Shown here one piece after another: positions 1-12,282 of a stretch of DNA of 64,000 nucleotides. Where the stretch lies: contig MU008172.1 in assembly GCA_010909165.1 (NCBI GenBank), positions 310,001 through 374,000 of the forward strand, written 5' to 3'. The notes under the pieces were generated by a model. It saw only the letters and a program-made list of their open reading frames with translations, searched no databases and was not told the origin of the DNA. Position 1 is the first letter of the stretch, and each line of letters begins with the position of its first letter. The position numbers and the translations under genes were made by a program. This stretch comes from Anthoceros angustus. Taxonomy: Eukaryota > Streptophyta > Anthocerotopsida > Anthocerotales > Anthocerotaceae.

Positions 1-78
1 TCATTTCCTGCAACTACTGTGCACCTACTTTCGAGTGCATCATGTCAAGACGCTGAATTCCTTGGTTTGGAAATTCAG

Positions 79-514
79 GTCCGTGACAGCATCCACGAAG
101 CAGGCTTTTATGCCGAAACGGATATCTCAGACCGGAAAATTGACAGGAAGGTAATCCTTTCCACGTCTGGCGAGGAGGCGGACTGTGAGCAGCTGTGCTT
201 CTGGTTGGATATGGTGAGTCCAATTGCATCCTCACTTGACAATCTCTGCCACTGTGGCTGTAAATTCAGGTCCGGGAGGCACAGCTAGCTCAATTTAACT
301 ACATACTGGTGGTCGGCGAAAAGGAAGAAAGCACTGAGCAGGTCAGTTGTGCCTTCACCTTGTTCGTTGCAAATCCATTGTTGTTCGTACAACTAGCTGA
401 CACCGCTGTGTGCTGTAGGTCAATGTGCGCACCCGCGATAACAAGGTGCATGGCATGAAGAATCTGTCCGAATTGCTGAAAGAGTTCAAAGCGGAAGCAG
501 CAGCATTTCATTGA
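79..514 (+). CDS. Threonyl-tRNA synthetase, C-terminal end (partial, 3 exons)
   Basis: Last three exons of a gene for threonine-tRNA ligase, which charges tRNA-Thr for translation. Exons read by eye: 79-150, 270-341 and 419-514, all joined in phase 0 by GT-AG introns of 119 and 77 bases. The joined protein end has the order seen in the anticodon-binding domain of class II ThrRS: VRDSIHEAGFYAE, then VREAQLAQFNYILVVGEKE, then VNVRTRDNKVHGMKNLSEL. It ends AAAFH and a TGA stop at 512-514. The catalytic core and zinc-binding part lie upstream of the window, so whether this is the cytosolic, organellar or dual-targeted enzyme cannot be told. The bases before 79 look like the preceding intron. The family call is firm because these segments are highly conserved. 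Confidence 0.92.
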
Positions 515-1570
515 CGTGCGCGTCATTTGAGCGCGTTGATGCCATTGGATTTTGTTAGTCAATGTCATTCATTTATTAATCGCATTCGGTAGGCCACGTT
601 GTTGCAATCGGCTTGTAATTCGTGCTCTCCTGTGCTTCCTTGTAAGCACGAGAACGGGGCCTGAAATATGTAGAATGAGAATGGAGGTTATATGGTCTTA
701 GTTTCATATATGGGGGTAACGAGGCCAGGACTGATGATCAAGTTGCACTTCGTTTTGCCAGGTTGCCGCTAGTAGCGTTTGCTAGCAGCAGCAACCTACA
801 TACGCATCCAGCACGTAGTGGGCAACAAATATTCATTCCTCGCCAGGTACCTCTTGAAAGCTGTAGATCCGCCTCCTCACGTCACGTGCAGCCCCCAACC
901 TGTCATTGATCAGCTTCTAGCAGGAATTTAAGCTACCCCTGCCCACGAACCGTCAACTGCCGGAGCACGCAGTGAACAAGCCAACGCAGACCTGCTGAGT
1001 AAGTCCTCGAAGCTCCTACATGGCTCGGACGTGCCTCGGCTGTGTATCCCCTCGTATAACTGTAGTCCACCCCCCTCGGATTGGGACCCCCTAAATGGAT
1101 AACCCTCTACTTGGGACGCCCGAGCTTACTCCCTGTGATGTGCAATGGTACTCGCCCTCCAACGTGTTGGCCAACGGCAAGCGCGCGGCAGGGAGCATCT
1201 TCGACACCGGTGGTAGGTGCCTGCGTCTCAATCTCCGAAGCAATCAATGCTTCGCGCGTGTGAAGGCGGGCGTGGCATGCCATGCCTCGCCCATCACGAT
1301 GCTCTCTCATCGTGGTATACTTTAAACGCAACACCATGTACAGGTCCATACAGGATGTCACTGCCGTATTTTGCCCAGCATGGCACAACCCTAATATACG
1401 CACCCACCACCAACCATGCTTGATTTTAGAACCGTGCGCGAGAGTATGAACTGAGCGCGGGTGTCTTAAACAAACCATCCCAAAGACAAACAGATTAACC
1501 TAAACCAAGCACCCAAAGACAAACACATTAACCTAAACCAAGCATTCTGGCCGCAAAGCGTGCTCCGTCC
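515..1570. other. Intergenic spacer
   Basis: Sequence between the ThrRS stop and the transposase relic. The first part is presumably the 3' UTR. Short open frames around 1081-1478 overlap on both strands and show no recognisable domain. A short direct repeat (accaagcacccaaagacaaa and a variant) lies near 1485-1545. No gene supported. Confidence 0.5.
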
Positions 1571-3963
1571 ATGGAGTGTGCGCTGAAGGTGCAATTTCCA
1601 GGGCTTGGTCAATTCTGCACCGAGAATCTAACTTGGCAGGTTTTGAAGGATTTGAAGATTGCCTACATTCCATGGAATAGAGTAGAAGATTTCATTTCTG
1701 GTGAAGGCTTCAAATGTGCTGCAAGTTTCTATCGGAAGGATTCAAAGACTCAAAATTCACTACCACCACCAATTGTGCCGTCCTTAGACACGCAATCACA
1801 TATATCGGTACTTTCTGCAACTTCCAAGTTCTCTACACTAATTTCCCTGACCATTTGGGTTTCCTGGCTTGGTGGCCTCTGTCCATGTGCTTTCTTTGCC
1901 TTAAGTTGAAGCCAAATCTTGGTATTTGCTGTCGTGTGTTTCTATGTAGGTATTGGTGTTCATATGGACCGGAGGATTTCCGAGCTGCTACCACACCCAA
2001 GAATGTGCGCATGAAGACCGGATGTATGGCCAATTTTGTTGTGAAGCAGTTGCGCTTATTCCACAGTTGCTCAAATCCTTCTTCATGAAGAGGCGCCGTA
2101 GATCGGCGGTGATATCTGTCATGGTCCAAGTATGTGGGACACCCTAAATTGTCTAGAGCTCCTTGGATCTCGAAGAGAAAAGGATTGGGTTAAACATTGT
2201 CTTTATTGCAAGGTATCGTGTCGGAGATTATGCGTCGGCATGTTGCAGTTGTGTACGAGAAGATGAGTCACTACATAGGACATGAGCGTGGTGGTGGCGT
2301 TCGAGATGACTACATGCGGCGCAAGGATGTGTTGAACATGAAGCGACAAGTGGAAGCGGGTGAGTGGAAACTAGACCACGATGATGTAAAGTCCGAGATG
2401 TGGCTCAAAGTGAATCTTGACCTTATCTTCCATAGATCGAACTGGTGAACCTTTTGTTTTAGGGTTGCAAACTCCTTTCATGCGGCAGATGTTCATCAAG
2501 CATGGTAACAATAGTGTGTTAGCCATAGACGTCACATTTGGTATGAACAAGTATAGGTACCACTTATTTACGGTGATGGTTTTTGATCAACACCTTAATG
2601 GTATTCCAGTTGCTTGGGCACTAACACAGGAGGCTACTATACTTTCTTTGGTATCATGGTTGACGCCACTCTGACATGTCGCTCTTACAACATGTGCAAC
2701 ATGGGTCCCTAGTTGCTTCCTAGTTGATGATTGTTTTAGCGAGATAGGTGCCTTTAAGCGGTATGGGGCCAACATACATGTTGTGTTGTGTCTATGGCAT
2801 GTAAGGAAGGCTGGCGTGAACCTTTTAAAGAAGGTAAAGTGCATTATTGCAAGGAAGAAGATTTGGGCAGCTCTTGCGGAGATCATGTATGTCGAGGCCA
2901 TAATACGCAAGATGGTGCATCGCATGGGGTAAGGTATTGTTAGAGTTCTTCTACAAGGAGTGGCATGGAAGTCAACCGACCTTTTGTTGAGTATTTCAAG
3001 AAGCAGTGGGGTGACTCTATAGGTATTATTCTTTGCCCAAAGTGTACTAGTTTCTTTGTGCAGTAAGGGTTGCTTGAATGGATGTTCACATGGTGTCGGC
3101 TGTGTGTAATAATGTTTCGCATTTCTTTATGCCAGACATGTGGTTGAAGAACTGCAGGATGTTTCCCCACGCTGGACAAGATACCACATCTCTTCTGGAG
3201 GCCTTTCATCGATTCTTGAAGGAAAGAGTATCTTTTACCAAGGCTGCGTTGCCAGGAAGGCGTATGGATTGGCTTCTGCATCAACTTGTGAACGAGGTAG
3301 CACGGCATTACTGGTACCTTGATTTCACCAAGGCTGGGGGTTACAAGCCGAATTTAAAACTCGAGAAGGTATATGAGCATGTTTTGTCCGTGAGCACCAT
3401 CCTGCATTTTGTCATATTCCGTCAGTTGGGTCTCTTGTTGCATATTGCATGTCCTCCGAGGATAGTGACAAGGTTTACGTCATTGAGGTGCACATTCTCC
3501 ATGGGCATTTTGTACTTGTGGGATGGGGCGAGAAAAGGATTCATTTGCAACATGTTGTGAAGGTGCAACAGTATGTGGTATATTTGAACATACTTCCAAT
3601 TATTGCGCCTTGCTTGGTGTACCAATGGATCTTATGTTCGGGCACAAGAAGAAGGAAGAACATTACGACCTAAATCTTGTTACGGAGAATGAGATATCAC
3701 ATGATAATCATGTTCGGATACAACGGCTGTCTGACAATCTTTGTTGTCGCACATCTTCCCATCAACCCGGTAGCTTGGAGGTTGAAGTGACGTCGAGACT
3801 TGGATGCAATCATGGGGTATTCCAAGCATTGTGGAAGCCAAGCTCGCTATTTTGTTTGAGGTCTGCAATAATGGAACAAGCACAACATCGTATTAGGGAA
3901 GTTGCATTTCGGTGGACGAGGCCTCAAGCGATAAACGGTATTAGAGGAGTTTGTTCCGAATGA
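1571..3963 (+). pseudogene. Decayed MULE/FAR1-type transposase
   Basis: Remains of a Mutator-like transposase spread over several frames and interrupted by stops, so no longer an intact coding region. An N-terminal piece at about 1660-1760 reads IPWNRVEDFISGEGFKC. The DDE/MULE core follows: FMRQMFIKHGNNSVLAIDVT with the first catalytic Asp and IPVAWALTQEAT (2480-2640), then FLVDDCFSEIGAFKRYGA and HVVLCLWHVRKAG (about 2720-2810), matching the usual second Asp and the C-x2-H region. A downstream piece, LLEAFHRFLKERVSF to GRRMDWLLHQLVNEVARHYW (3190-3320), matches the region after the core. A C-terminal part follows at 3440-3960. Introns could explain one or two of the frame changes but not all. 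No flanking terminal inverted repeats were found by eye. Domesticated FAR1/FHY3 genes share this fold, but the breaks favour a dead transposon. Confidence 0.75.
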
Positions 3964-5153
3964 CGGGACCAACCGGTTAGTGCGTTTCAAGGGCATTGAA
4001 GAACGCTCAAGACCAAAGAAGAAAAAAGTGATTACTTTGTGACACCTTTAGGCTAAGGGCTGAAGAATTTTGCAATCGAGGGCTGAAAAATTTTGCAATC
4101 GAGGGCTGAAAAATTTTGCAATCGAGGGCTAAGAAATTTTGCAATCGAGGGCTGAGGAATTGCAATCGAGGGCTGAGGGCTGCAAAATTGTTCTGAGGAA
4201 TTTGTTCAGACTGTTTCTGACCTTGTGTAGCCTGGACTTCTTTACTAGGATGTTTTACAAATTAGTACAATAATGAAGGCTACTGTATGGCTAGAAGGCT
4301 ACTGAGCCGAGTATGGTGATTGGTGATAATGAGGTTAGTCCTCATGGTCTTGTTGTTTCCCCTTGTCCTGGGGTAGATGGATTTCCCATCTCTTTTTCAT
4401 AATAAAGTCTTCATTTACCTTCAATGGTATAAATGGGAAACCCTCAAGTTTATAATTGGGACGTTTTGTCCAAGCATTCATAATAGTTTTCCCTCTCTAA
4501 TTGAATATTAGACATGGACTAGATTAATAGTTGTTATGAATGATACAATTTTTTATTTAATTTTGAGTTTCCTTGTAATTTTATTTTTTAGATTTTTAAA
4601 ATTCCAATTGGGACACCTCCTAAATGGGACCTCTCCGACGACATATAGCCCTGATTAGGAAGGTGGACTGAATGCCCTTGGTTTGCCCTTTCAATCCTTG
4701 CGATAAACATTGGTAGCAAACTTGGAGCTTTCTCCAACATTAAGATCTTTCATCCAACTCCACGGGATATATATGCCACATATAATTCCTCTGAGCTTGT
4801 CATTTCAAGTCATGAGAACAAAATGGTCTCAAGGCCGACTTGTTTTTAAGTGAATAAGTTGACGTCATAACTTAGAGCAACCGTACTTTGTCATGCCACA
4901 TGATTCCTCCGGATACCGGTTGCTTTAAGCGGTCTTCTTTGTATGCTTGGAAATGGAAAAGATCAATCTCCTATCCGACATGTTGCGCTCACTCGCGGGA
5001 AGATCACATGTCGTGCTCGTTTTGTAGATGTGGCGCCCATGTTGGGCTGAGTCGGATAGATCACATCGGGGCTCATGAGCACACACACAAGTTTAGGACA
5101 ATTCCCACAAATCCACAATTCAGATTCACGGAAATGGCAGAACAATGGTCAAA
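3572..5153 (+). repeat. Tandem duplication A, copy 1 (about 1.58 kb)
   Basis: Starts at gtatgtggtatatttgaac inside the 3' part of the transposase relic and runs through AT-rich non-coding DNA. It carries the peptide stretch VCGIFEHTSNYCALLGVPMD, a GAGGGCTGAAAAATTTTGCAATC array, and a shared AT-rich tail. The same order recurs from 5154. The copies differ by scattered small insertions and deletions as well as substitutions. Confidence 0.9.
4064..4185 (+). repeat. About 23-bp minisatellite (GGGCTGAAAAATTTTGCAAT type)
   Basis: About five imperfect head-to-tail units, each with aattttgcaatcgagggctg. A second, more decayed array of the same unit is at 5645-5755 in the other copy of the tandem duplication. 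Confidence 0.85.
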
Positions 5154-6740
5154 TGTATGTGGTATATTTGAACATACTTCCAATTATTGCGCCTTGCTTG
5201 GTGTACCAATGGATCTTATGTTCGGGCACAAGAAGAAGGAAGAACATTACGACCTAAATCTTGTTACGGAGAATGAGATATCACATGATAATCATGTTCG
5301 GATACAACGGCTGTCTGACAATCTTGTCGCACATCTTCCCATCAACCCGGTAGCTTGGAGGAGTTGAAGTGAAGCGGCGTCGAGACTTGGATGCAATCAT
5401 GGGTATTCCAAGCATTGTGGAAGCCAAGCACGCTATTTTGTTTGAGGTCTGCAATAATGGAACAAGCACAACATCGTATTAGGGAAGTTGCATTTCGGTG
5501 GACGAGGCCTCAAGCGATGGTGTATTAGAGGAGTTTGTTCGAATGGCGGGACCAACCGGTTAGTGCGTTTCAAGGGCATTGAAGAACGCTCAAGACCAAG
5601 AAGAAAAAGTGATTACTTTGTGACACCTTTAGGCTAAGGGTGAAGAATTTTGCAATCGAGGGCTGAAAAATTTTGCAATCGAGGGCTGAAAAATTTTGCA
5701 ATCGAGGCTAAATTTTGCAATCGAGGGCTGAGGAATTGCAATCGAGTGAGGCTGCAAAATTGTAATTTTATTATTTATTTGACCTTGTGTAGCCTGGACT
5801 TCTTTACTAGGATGTTTTACAAATTAGTACAATAATGAAGGCTACTGTATGGCTAGAAGGCTACTGAGCCGAGTATGGTGATTGGTGATAATGAGGTTAG
5901 TCCTCATGGTCTTGTTGTTTCCCCTTGTCACAGGGTAGATGGATTTCCATCTCTTTTCATAATAAAGTCTTCATTTACCTTCAATGGTATAAATGGGAAA
6001 CCCTCAAGTTTATAATTGGGACGTTTTGTCCAAGCATTCATAATAGTTTTCCCTCTCTAATTGAATATTAGACATGGACTAGATTAATAGTTGTTATGAA
6101 TGATACAATTTTTTATTTAATTTTGAGTTTCCTTGTAATTTTATTTTTTTAGATTTTTTAAAAATTCCAATTGGGACACCTCCCTAAATGGGACCTCTCC
6201 AGCCGCTGACATATAGCCCTGATTAGGGAAGGTGGACTGAATGCCCTTGGTTTGCCCTTTCAATCCTTGCGATAAACATTGGTAGCAAACTTGGAGCTTT
6301 CTCCAACATTAAGATCTTTCATCCAACTCCACGGGATATATATGCCACATATAATTCCTACAGAGCTTGTCATTTCAAGTCATGAGAACAAAATGGTCTC
6401 AAGGCCGCGACTTGTTTTTTAAGTGAATAAGTTGACGTCATAACTTAGAGCAACCGTACTTTGTCATGCCACATGATTCCTCCAGATACCAGTTGCTTTA
6501 GCGGTGCTGCTGTATGCTTGGAAATGGAAAAAGATCAATCTCCTATCCGACATGTTGCACGCTCACTCGCGGGAAGATCACATGTCGTGCTCGTTTTGTG
6601 ACAGGGACTGCCCATGTTGGGCAGCCTGAGTCGGATAGATCACATCGGGGCTCCGCGAGCACACACACAAGTTTAGGACAATTCCCACAAATCCACAATT
6701 CAGATTCACGGAAATGGCACAGAACAATGGTCCGAAATGT
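5154..6740 (+). repeat. Tandem duplication A, copy 2
   Basis: Second copy of the 3572-5153 unit, starting at gtatgtggtatatttgaac and ending after gaacaatggtccgaaatgta, which matches the end of copy 1. The transposase tail within it is frameshifted relative to copy 1, for example by loss of bases near 5318-5400. Both copies are non-functional as coding DNA. Confidence 0.9.
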
Positions 6741-8342
6741 ATGCTGGACGAGCGCCTTTCCTCCGATACGCAACTTTGACGACTAAGTTGCTCAGCCAGG
6801 TTAGCGCTTCAGCTTCAGCGTGCGTCAGCAATGCTAGCCACTTTTGTGTGGGCTGATCTCACCATGCTTGGTGATGATCGGGTTCGTTATCTCACACTTC
6901 TGGTGTGATGCCCCACGAGACCAAGCTGGGCTGCCTTTGCCTCACACCGCATTAGGGTTCTTCCTAGTTAACTCCAATGACGGTGAACTAAGTACTGTTG
7001 TTATTCTATTTTGAACTGGATTGTACTATTCTATAAGTGCTAACCCATAGTATGTGATTGAAAAATAGGGCGCCTCGTGAAAACTTGCTTTAAGGAAACT
7101 ACGCTGTCTGTTAATTGAAATTGACCCCATTTGAACTACAGACTCCTTTCTTACTCCCACGTTCAGCTCCTTTTGAACTTCATACTTCTTAAGTTTTCAC
7201 TCTCACATTCAAACGGGCACGAAAGTCACAATCTATCAGCAATATATCTAGTGACATTTACTATCAAAAAGTGTGGGACATGTATATCTAATGTGTATTC
7301 CTCTAGAACAGCAAATGTATCATGCCAATGGTTACATGCAGGTGTTGCTCCTTCATAATTTGCCTCTTCACCTTAACCACGCAATGAACACGAGAAGGTG
7401 AACAAGCAGACAAATCAACAAAAAATTAGCAAAGCACGAGGTAGTCAATGAAGATGGAGTACATAGTATTAATCATGGGTACGAAGTTTGCAATACAGGT
7501 GAGTGAATTTTAGCAATGGGCACATCTTGAATGACAATGATAGGAAGGATTATCGAGACGACAATCATTGGTGGTGCCGATTCATCCTGTTGCAGTTAAA
7601 GTAATGGGAGCAGAGTTCTCTCTGCACACATATATCACAAATATTGATAGCAGAATGTTGTCTCCGCCATTGTGCTATAACAATTTTCGGTTTTGTGATC
7701 GAAAATTGTTCAGGTAAAGTCAGAATTTCCAACCAACACACAATAGAACATACAAATTAGTAAGTATGTGGTACAAGATACAATCATCACAGACGAGAAT
7801 GGAGAGACTTTGTGTAGGAAGAAAAGAGATGGAGAAAACACCATGTACACCGAAAAAAAAGGGGTCAACCCAACAAAGGGTACCAGGCCAAGGGGGACTA
7901 ACTCCTGCATTCGCTTTTCTCAAAACTACCTATTGCCTTAAGCTTGGCGGAGGCATTCCCTTCAAGGAAAACATCATATAGTTTTTGCAAAAAAAGAACT
8001 TAAAAAGAATCTTGTAAAAATTACAACATACATGTAGCACACAAAACATACAAACAAACGTGTAGTGTTTTATTGAGGGAAAAAAAACAATGGGGAAAAA
8101 CTCATCCAGCACGGGACAATGAAGGTGGACCTCGGGGATCAAGGTCAAACAGAGCGACTAAGCCCTTACCTAACAAACATATATATTGTTGCTATTCAAC
8201 ATGAGTTTGTAAATTAGATAAATATTAGATGACTTGTATATTGCAATATAACCAAAATGTAGTATTGAACAAAAAAACCACAATGAAGACTTTATTAAAA
8301 AGAAGAGATAGGAAAACTCATGTACCCCGAACCGATGGGGGA

Positions 8343-8458
8343 CAACCCACTAGAGGGCCAAGAGCCTGGGGGCTAGGCCCCACGAATGCCAACCCCGGAG
8401 CAACCCACTAGAGGGCCAAGAGCTTGGGGGCTAGGCCCCACGAATGCCAACCCCGGAG
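8343..8458 (+). repeat. 58-bp direct tandem repeat, 2 copies
   Basis: caacccactagagggccaag begins at 8343 and again at 8401. The two 58-base units are almost identical through gccaaccccggag. Confidence 0.95.
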
Positions 8459-9101
8459 CTGCGAGGAAAGGCCTATCGAGATGAGGAAAGGGCTATCTAC
8501 AATTGGTAGCTTGTTGCCGTCCTGTAAGTAAAACCACAATACAACTCAAACTATTGTTACAAGACCTTTATATTATAGTATAACCAAAATTTGGTAAGAG
8601 AAGTAAAACAATGACACACCGAGTATTAAATTAAATTATGTACATAATCTCACTCATAGCCAATAATTTATTATAGCATCCATAACATGAAGTACTCCAA
8701 GTAACAATAGACTACAAAAATAAGGCAACTCAATGTACATACTTCAATCCTGGTGTGGGACTTCGATGTATACTTTGATTACATATCTACAAAGTCTTCA
8801 AATTCACTAAAATAAGATGTTATCTAAAACAAATTCATAAATCCTAAAAACCCTAAAATCGAAGAAGTCTCCAAGTTCTCCCAAAACTCTAAGAAGCGAT
8901 TCTCACAGCGCTCCGTAGAAAACGAGTTGCACAACGCCAAGGTTTGGTCCGATTAGACCGAAGGGTTTTTTCATATGTACTTCCACCATCTAGGAGAGGT
9001 ATCCATCAGTACCGTGTGGGTCCTCCTCGCCATTAGGCTTAGGCCAAATGGACACATATTTATAAGAACGCCATGATTAAGCATCCTGAGCTTAGATCGG
9101 T

Positions 9102-9228
9102 ACTTAGATGGGGTATCTAAAGGGAGTGGAGACTTAGATGGGGTGCCTAAAGGGAGTGGATGCCCTTGGTGCAAGTAGCTTAGGCAGACCATGGTAGCAC
9201 CAAGTAGCTTAGGCACACCATGGTACAA
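9102..9228 (+). repeat. Two adjacent short tandem repeats (about 30 and 29 bp, 2 copies each)
   Basis: The unit acttagatggggtatctaaa recurs as acttagatggggtgcctaaa in 9102-9161. Right after it, aagtagcttaggcagaccat recurs as aagtagcttaggcacaccat in 9170-9228. Confidence 0.85.
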
Positions 9229-9235
9229 GTTGTTA

Positions 9236-9300
9236 AGTACCAATCCCATGACGGAAATCCGTCCTTAGTGGACTTAAATAAAATTATTCTTCTTCTTCTT
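9236..9300 (+). repeat. Dispersed element end with a GACGGAAATCCGTC palindrome
   Basis: Contains cccatgacggaaatccgtcc followed by ttagtggacttaaata and a (ttc)n run. The reverse complements of 55430-55500 and 57755-57825 have the same order with palindrome GACGGAATTTCCGTC. This is a dispersed, probably transposon-derived sequence of unknown family. Confidence 0.7.
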
Positions 9301-9539
9301 CATTAGAAGGGGAAGGGCGGAGGCTCCGGTCACCTCGCGCCCTTGCCCTAGCTTCAGCCCTAGCTACGACACGATATGCCGTCACCGTGGCACTCGCCTA
9401 TGGGACTGTGGGGACCGCAGTGCGCTTGGCGAGGCCGTGTCTCAATTTTGGAGTCAACCACATTTGCATGTAGATGGACATTGCTCCCAACAAGGGGTTC
9501 GTTGTATAAGTTGAGCTCAGACAGGGATTGCAACGATCG

Positions 9540-11801
9540 TCACGCTCCCAGCTCTAACGCAGTCGTTATGCTGACAGCCATGAACAAGACATACCAGCCC
9601 ACCAGGGTGAGGCCCCAGCACCGAGTAATTTGGAACCTAGACCTTGTCATGACTACGAGCGAGCCCAGAAGGCCGGTGAAAAGGAATCCAAACGCAATGA
9701 GAATGCTGGGATGAACGCGGAGTGTATAGCCAGGAGACAGCGACTCCGACGTGGCCGTGGCCAGGGCCACTCCCAGGCCTATGAGCATGTTGAACATGGG
9801 GCCTGCAAAGCAACCGGCCATGGCCAAAGCTGGCTGCCCGTTCCTCGCAACAGCCACATCTGCTACCAGGTCTCCCATGGAATTGCCCCAGGCTAGGACG
9901 GTTATCCCCAGCAACGCTGGAGGAATTCTTAAAATGACGCCCAGAGCCACAAGGCAGCCCAGCAGTTCACCCGCCATGAAGGAAATCCAGCCTACACTCA
10001 TGGCAAAGGCGATGGCTGCAGGCAGGAGGTGTTGACTCTCTGGAGGCTCCTCTGACATGAGATAGTAGGCAGTTCCCACCAGGAGGCTCAGTATGACCAC
10101 CAGACCCCAGAGAGGAAGCTGAAGTGTGTCAGTCAGACTGATGCGCAGGTTCAATGGAATCTGGGAGCCGCACATATAGAGCAGCGCCAGAGGACACAGG
10201 ACCATGTTGGCAGTGGCGTAATGGCGGTTCCATTGTGAAGGATGGATCACAGGGATGGTGGCCTTGAGCAACACCTCCACCGGCATGCGACACTGCAGGG
10301 AAATATATCCCACCCTGCGTTAGTCGGATGAGAAACGATGCAAGGAACGGGTTGTCACTGAACCAAGGACTAGGGGAAGTACCTTCGATGCAGGCTGTCC
10401 GCAGCAGTCCGAAGAGCTCTTTTTCTGCATGCTCGGTAGCCTGGGAGACAGCATCGTCTTGGGAGGGCTACTGTACGCTGAATCCTTGAAGTAAGAATAG
10501 CCAGACACAACCTTGTCCAAAATTCTTCTGCTGACCAACATAGGGCCTCGCAGGCCCGAGGTTCCTACTCCTTCTGATCCCCACCAGCTATCAGCCCTGT
10601 CAACTTCCGGGCTCCTGGTGTTTGGTGACCGCGAGTCGCTGTCTTCCCACAGGGGGAGCTTACCAGGAGCCACAACCATTTCATCTATCAACTCAATTCT
10701 TTTCTTGGACGCATCCCGAGGGGAGAAGGAAGCCTTTGCGTCTTTCAGACCCTTGATTTGATCAGTGACCATAACCACCAGCGCAAACACACAATAAAAA
10801 AAGATGAAGCCCACAGCTTCCCAGAAGTAGACAATCCCGGTGAGGTACACTCCGAAGAGCAAACACACAGCAGTAGCATAGAAGATAATATCCCTCACAA
10901 ACGGAAAAGCTGCGACAGAAAACGGGGCTGCTGCCAATGCCACGCAGCCCACAACGAAGGTGGACACAAATGTCCCAGCGCTGAGGATCGCCCCTAGGCC
11001 AACTCGAGGATTGCCTCCCCGAATCGCTGCCACTGATGCAAACAGATCAGGAGCCCCGTTTCCAAAGGCAAGCAGTGTAACGCCCCCGGTGCTTGGTGTT
11101 AGTCCCATGACGGTAACCATGTAGGATACAGCTGGGGAGAAGTAATTCTCTGCAGTTTCTGCCAAGACGACGAACGCCACAAGCACGCCCGCAATCAGCA
11201 GGGGTACCGACAACCAAGAGACTCCCTGGAGTTCACAGAAGTGCAGCGCCGTGTAGTTTATAAGCCCTCGACCAGCACCATTGCAATGTCGCGCCTGTTC
11301 ACACCGGTCCTCTGGCAGCTGCCTGCCAACTTCGGCGCATTGCAACACCAGTGGTGGCACAAGATCTGCCGGCAGACGCTCATCCTCCCTGTCATGTGGA
11401 GTGCAACCAAGACAGGCCATGGAATCATCCACCACCTGGGCCTCATTCAATCCATCAGTGAAGTCCTGCTGCAGCCTGCGACGAAACCCGTTTCGCGGAT
11501 TCTTCTCGGCTGTCGAGAGCAGAGGTGAAGCCCGATCTGCTGCTTCCCATCCCCCCCTCACCCACGAGGCTGCTGCAGCGCACAGAAAGAAAGCCACCAC
11601 CAAGGCGACCCGGTACGCGAGCACGCGCCTCACGATGCAGCGGCGACAGGGCTCGGAAGCAGGTCCCATCAATTCTTCCACCCGGCTGCGGGAGGCTCCA
11701 AGGCAGGCAGGCGCACGACTCAGGCTCCATGCACTCCAGCTCCCATCCCACAGTGGACCGGGTCTGGCGAGATGGAATTCAGAGTCTTCGTGCTCCCGCA
11801 C
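9540..11801 (-). CDS. Cation/calcium exchanger, CCX type (2 exons)
   Basis: Predicted membrane antiporter of the Ca2+/cation antiporter superfamily, CCX branch (related to K+-dependent Na+/Ca2+ exchangers), exchanging Ca2+ or monovalent cations for H+ or Na+/K+ across an endomembrane or the plasma membrane. Exons 11801-10383 and 10292-9540 join in phase 0 across a 90-base GT-AG intron, giving 723 residues. Both alpha repeats are present: GGVTLLAFGNGAPDLFAS at about residues 239-256, and ITVLAWGNSMGDLVADVA then GCFAGPMFNMLIGLG at about 602-645. The order is a hydrophobic N-terminal segment (about 62-80), an extracellular or lumenal Cys-rich loop (Cys130, Cys133), five to six membrane spans, a long Ser-rich loop (about 370-470), then the second set of spans. 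The first Met is used; Met45 is an alternative. Ion specificity and membrane cannot be read from sequence. Confidence 0.93.
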
Positions 11802-12282
11802 CTCCTCGCTCTCGCCATGAGAGGAGCGAACTCTTCATTATAATTCCATGAACGGCACTCGCCGACATCAGCCCGCTCATCCGCGTGCGCGCACGCAACC
11901 TAGGGCAGACGCCATCCCTACAAACGTGCCGCACGAATGTCCAGAGCTTGAAAACTTCGCAATAGCGCAAAAATGTCTTCGAAGAAGACGATCCCTTGTT
12001 TCCTACTGGACTACACCATCAACTTCCCCATGTAATCTAAGAGCATAACACTGGGATGCTCGCTGTACCTCGGGTAGCCCATGCTGATCTCTGGCCATCT
12101 GTCGTGAAAATGTACAAGTCTTTACAGCTCTGAGTGCAGCAGGAAAAGGAGGTGGCATCACCTCAGCCGCGGCTGGCGATCTAGAAGCGGATGGACTGCC
12201 ATGCACCACATGCCGCATTGCATGTAGGGCGAACAACTCCAGGGAGAGCGTGCCATGGTGGAAACACCTTCTGCATGCCTTC
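11802..12282. other. Spacer between two minus-strand genes
   Basis: Upstream flank of the exchanger gene and 3' flank of the J-protein gene. It should contain the exchanger promoter and the J-protein poly(A) site. No TATA box or other motif is clear enough to place. Confidence 0.5.

Larger units (their letters stand above)
6741..9539. other. Repeat-rich intergenic region
   Basis: AT-rich spacer without a supported gene. Two related segments, about 7750-7950 and 8225-8460, share a pattern: an A-rich lead, a gtac-ccgaa motif, then a ccaac-agggta/agggcc motif. They look like diverged copies of one element. The end near 9236-9300 is related to sequence at 55.4 and 57.8 kb (see the separate repeat entry). 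The last part before 9540 would be the 3' flank of the exchanger gene. Confidence 0.5.

Noticed and set aside
1571-3963. A functional FAR1/FHY3-type transcription factor
   Set aside because: Core pieces lie in several frames with stops between them, and no consistent set of introns repairs them by eye.
4064-5755. Regularly repeated short units resembling a CRISPR array
   Set aside because: Units are contiguous with no unique spacers, and the genome is eukaryotic.
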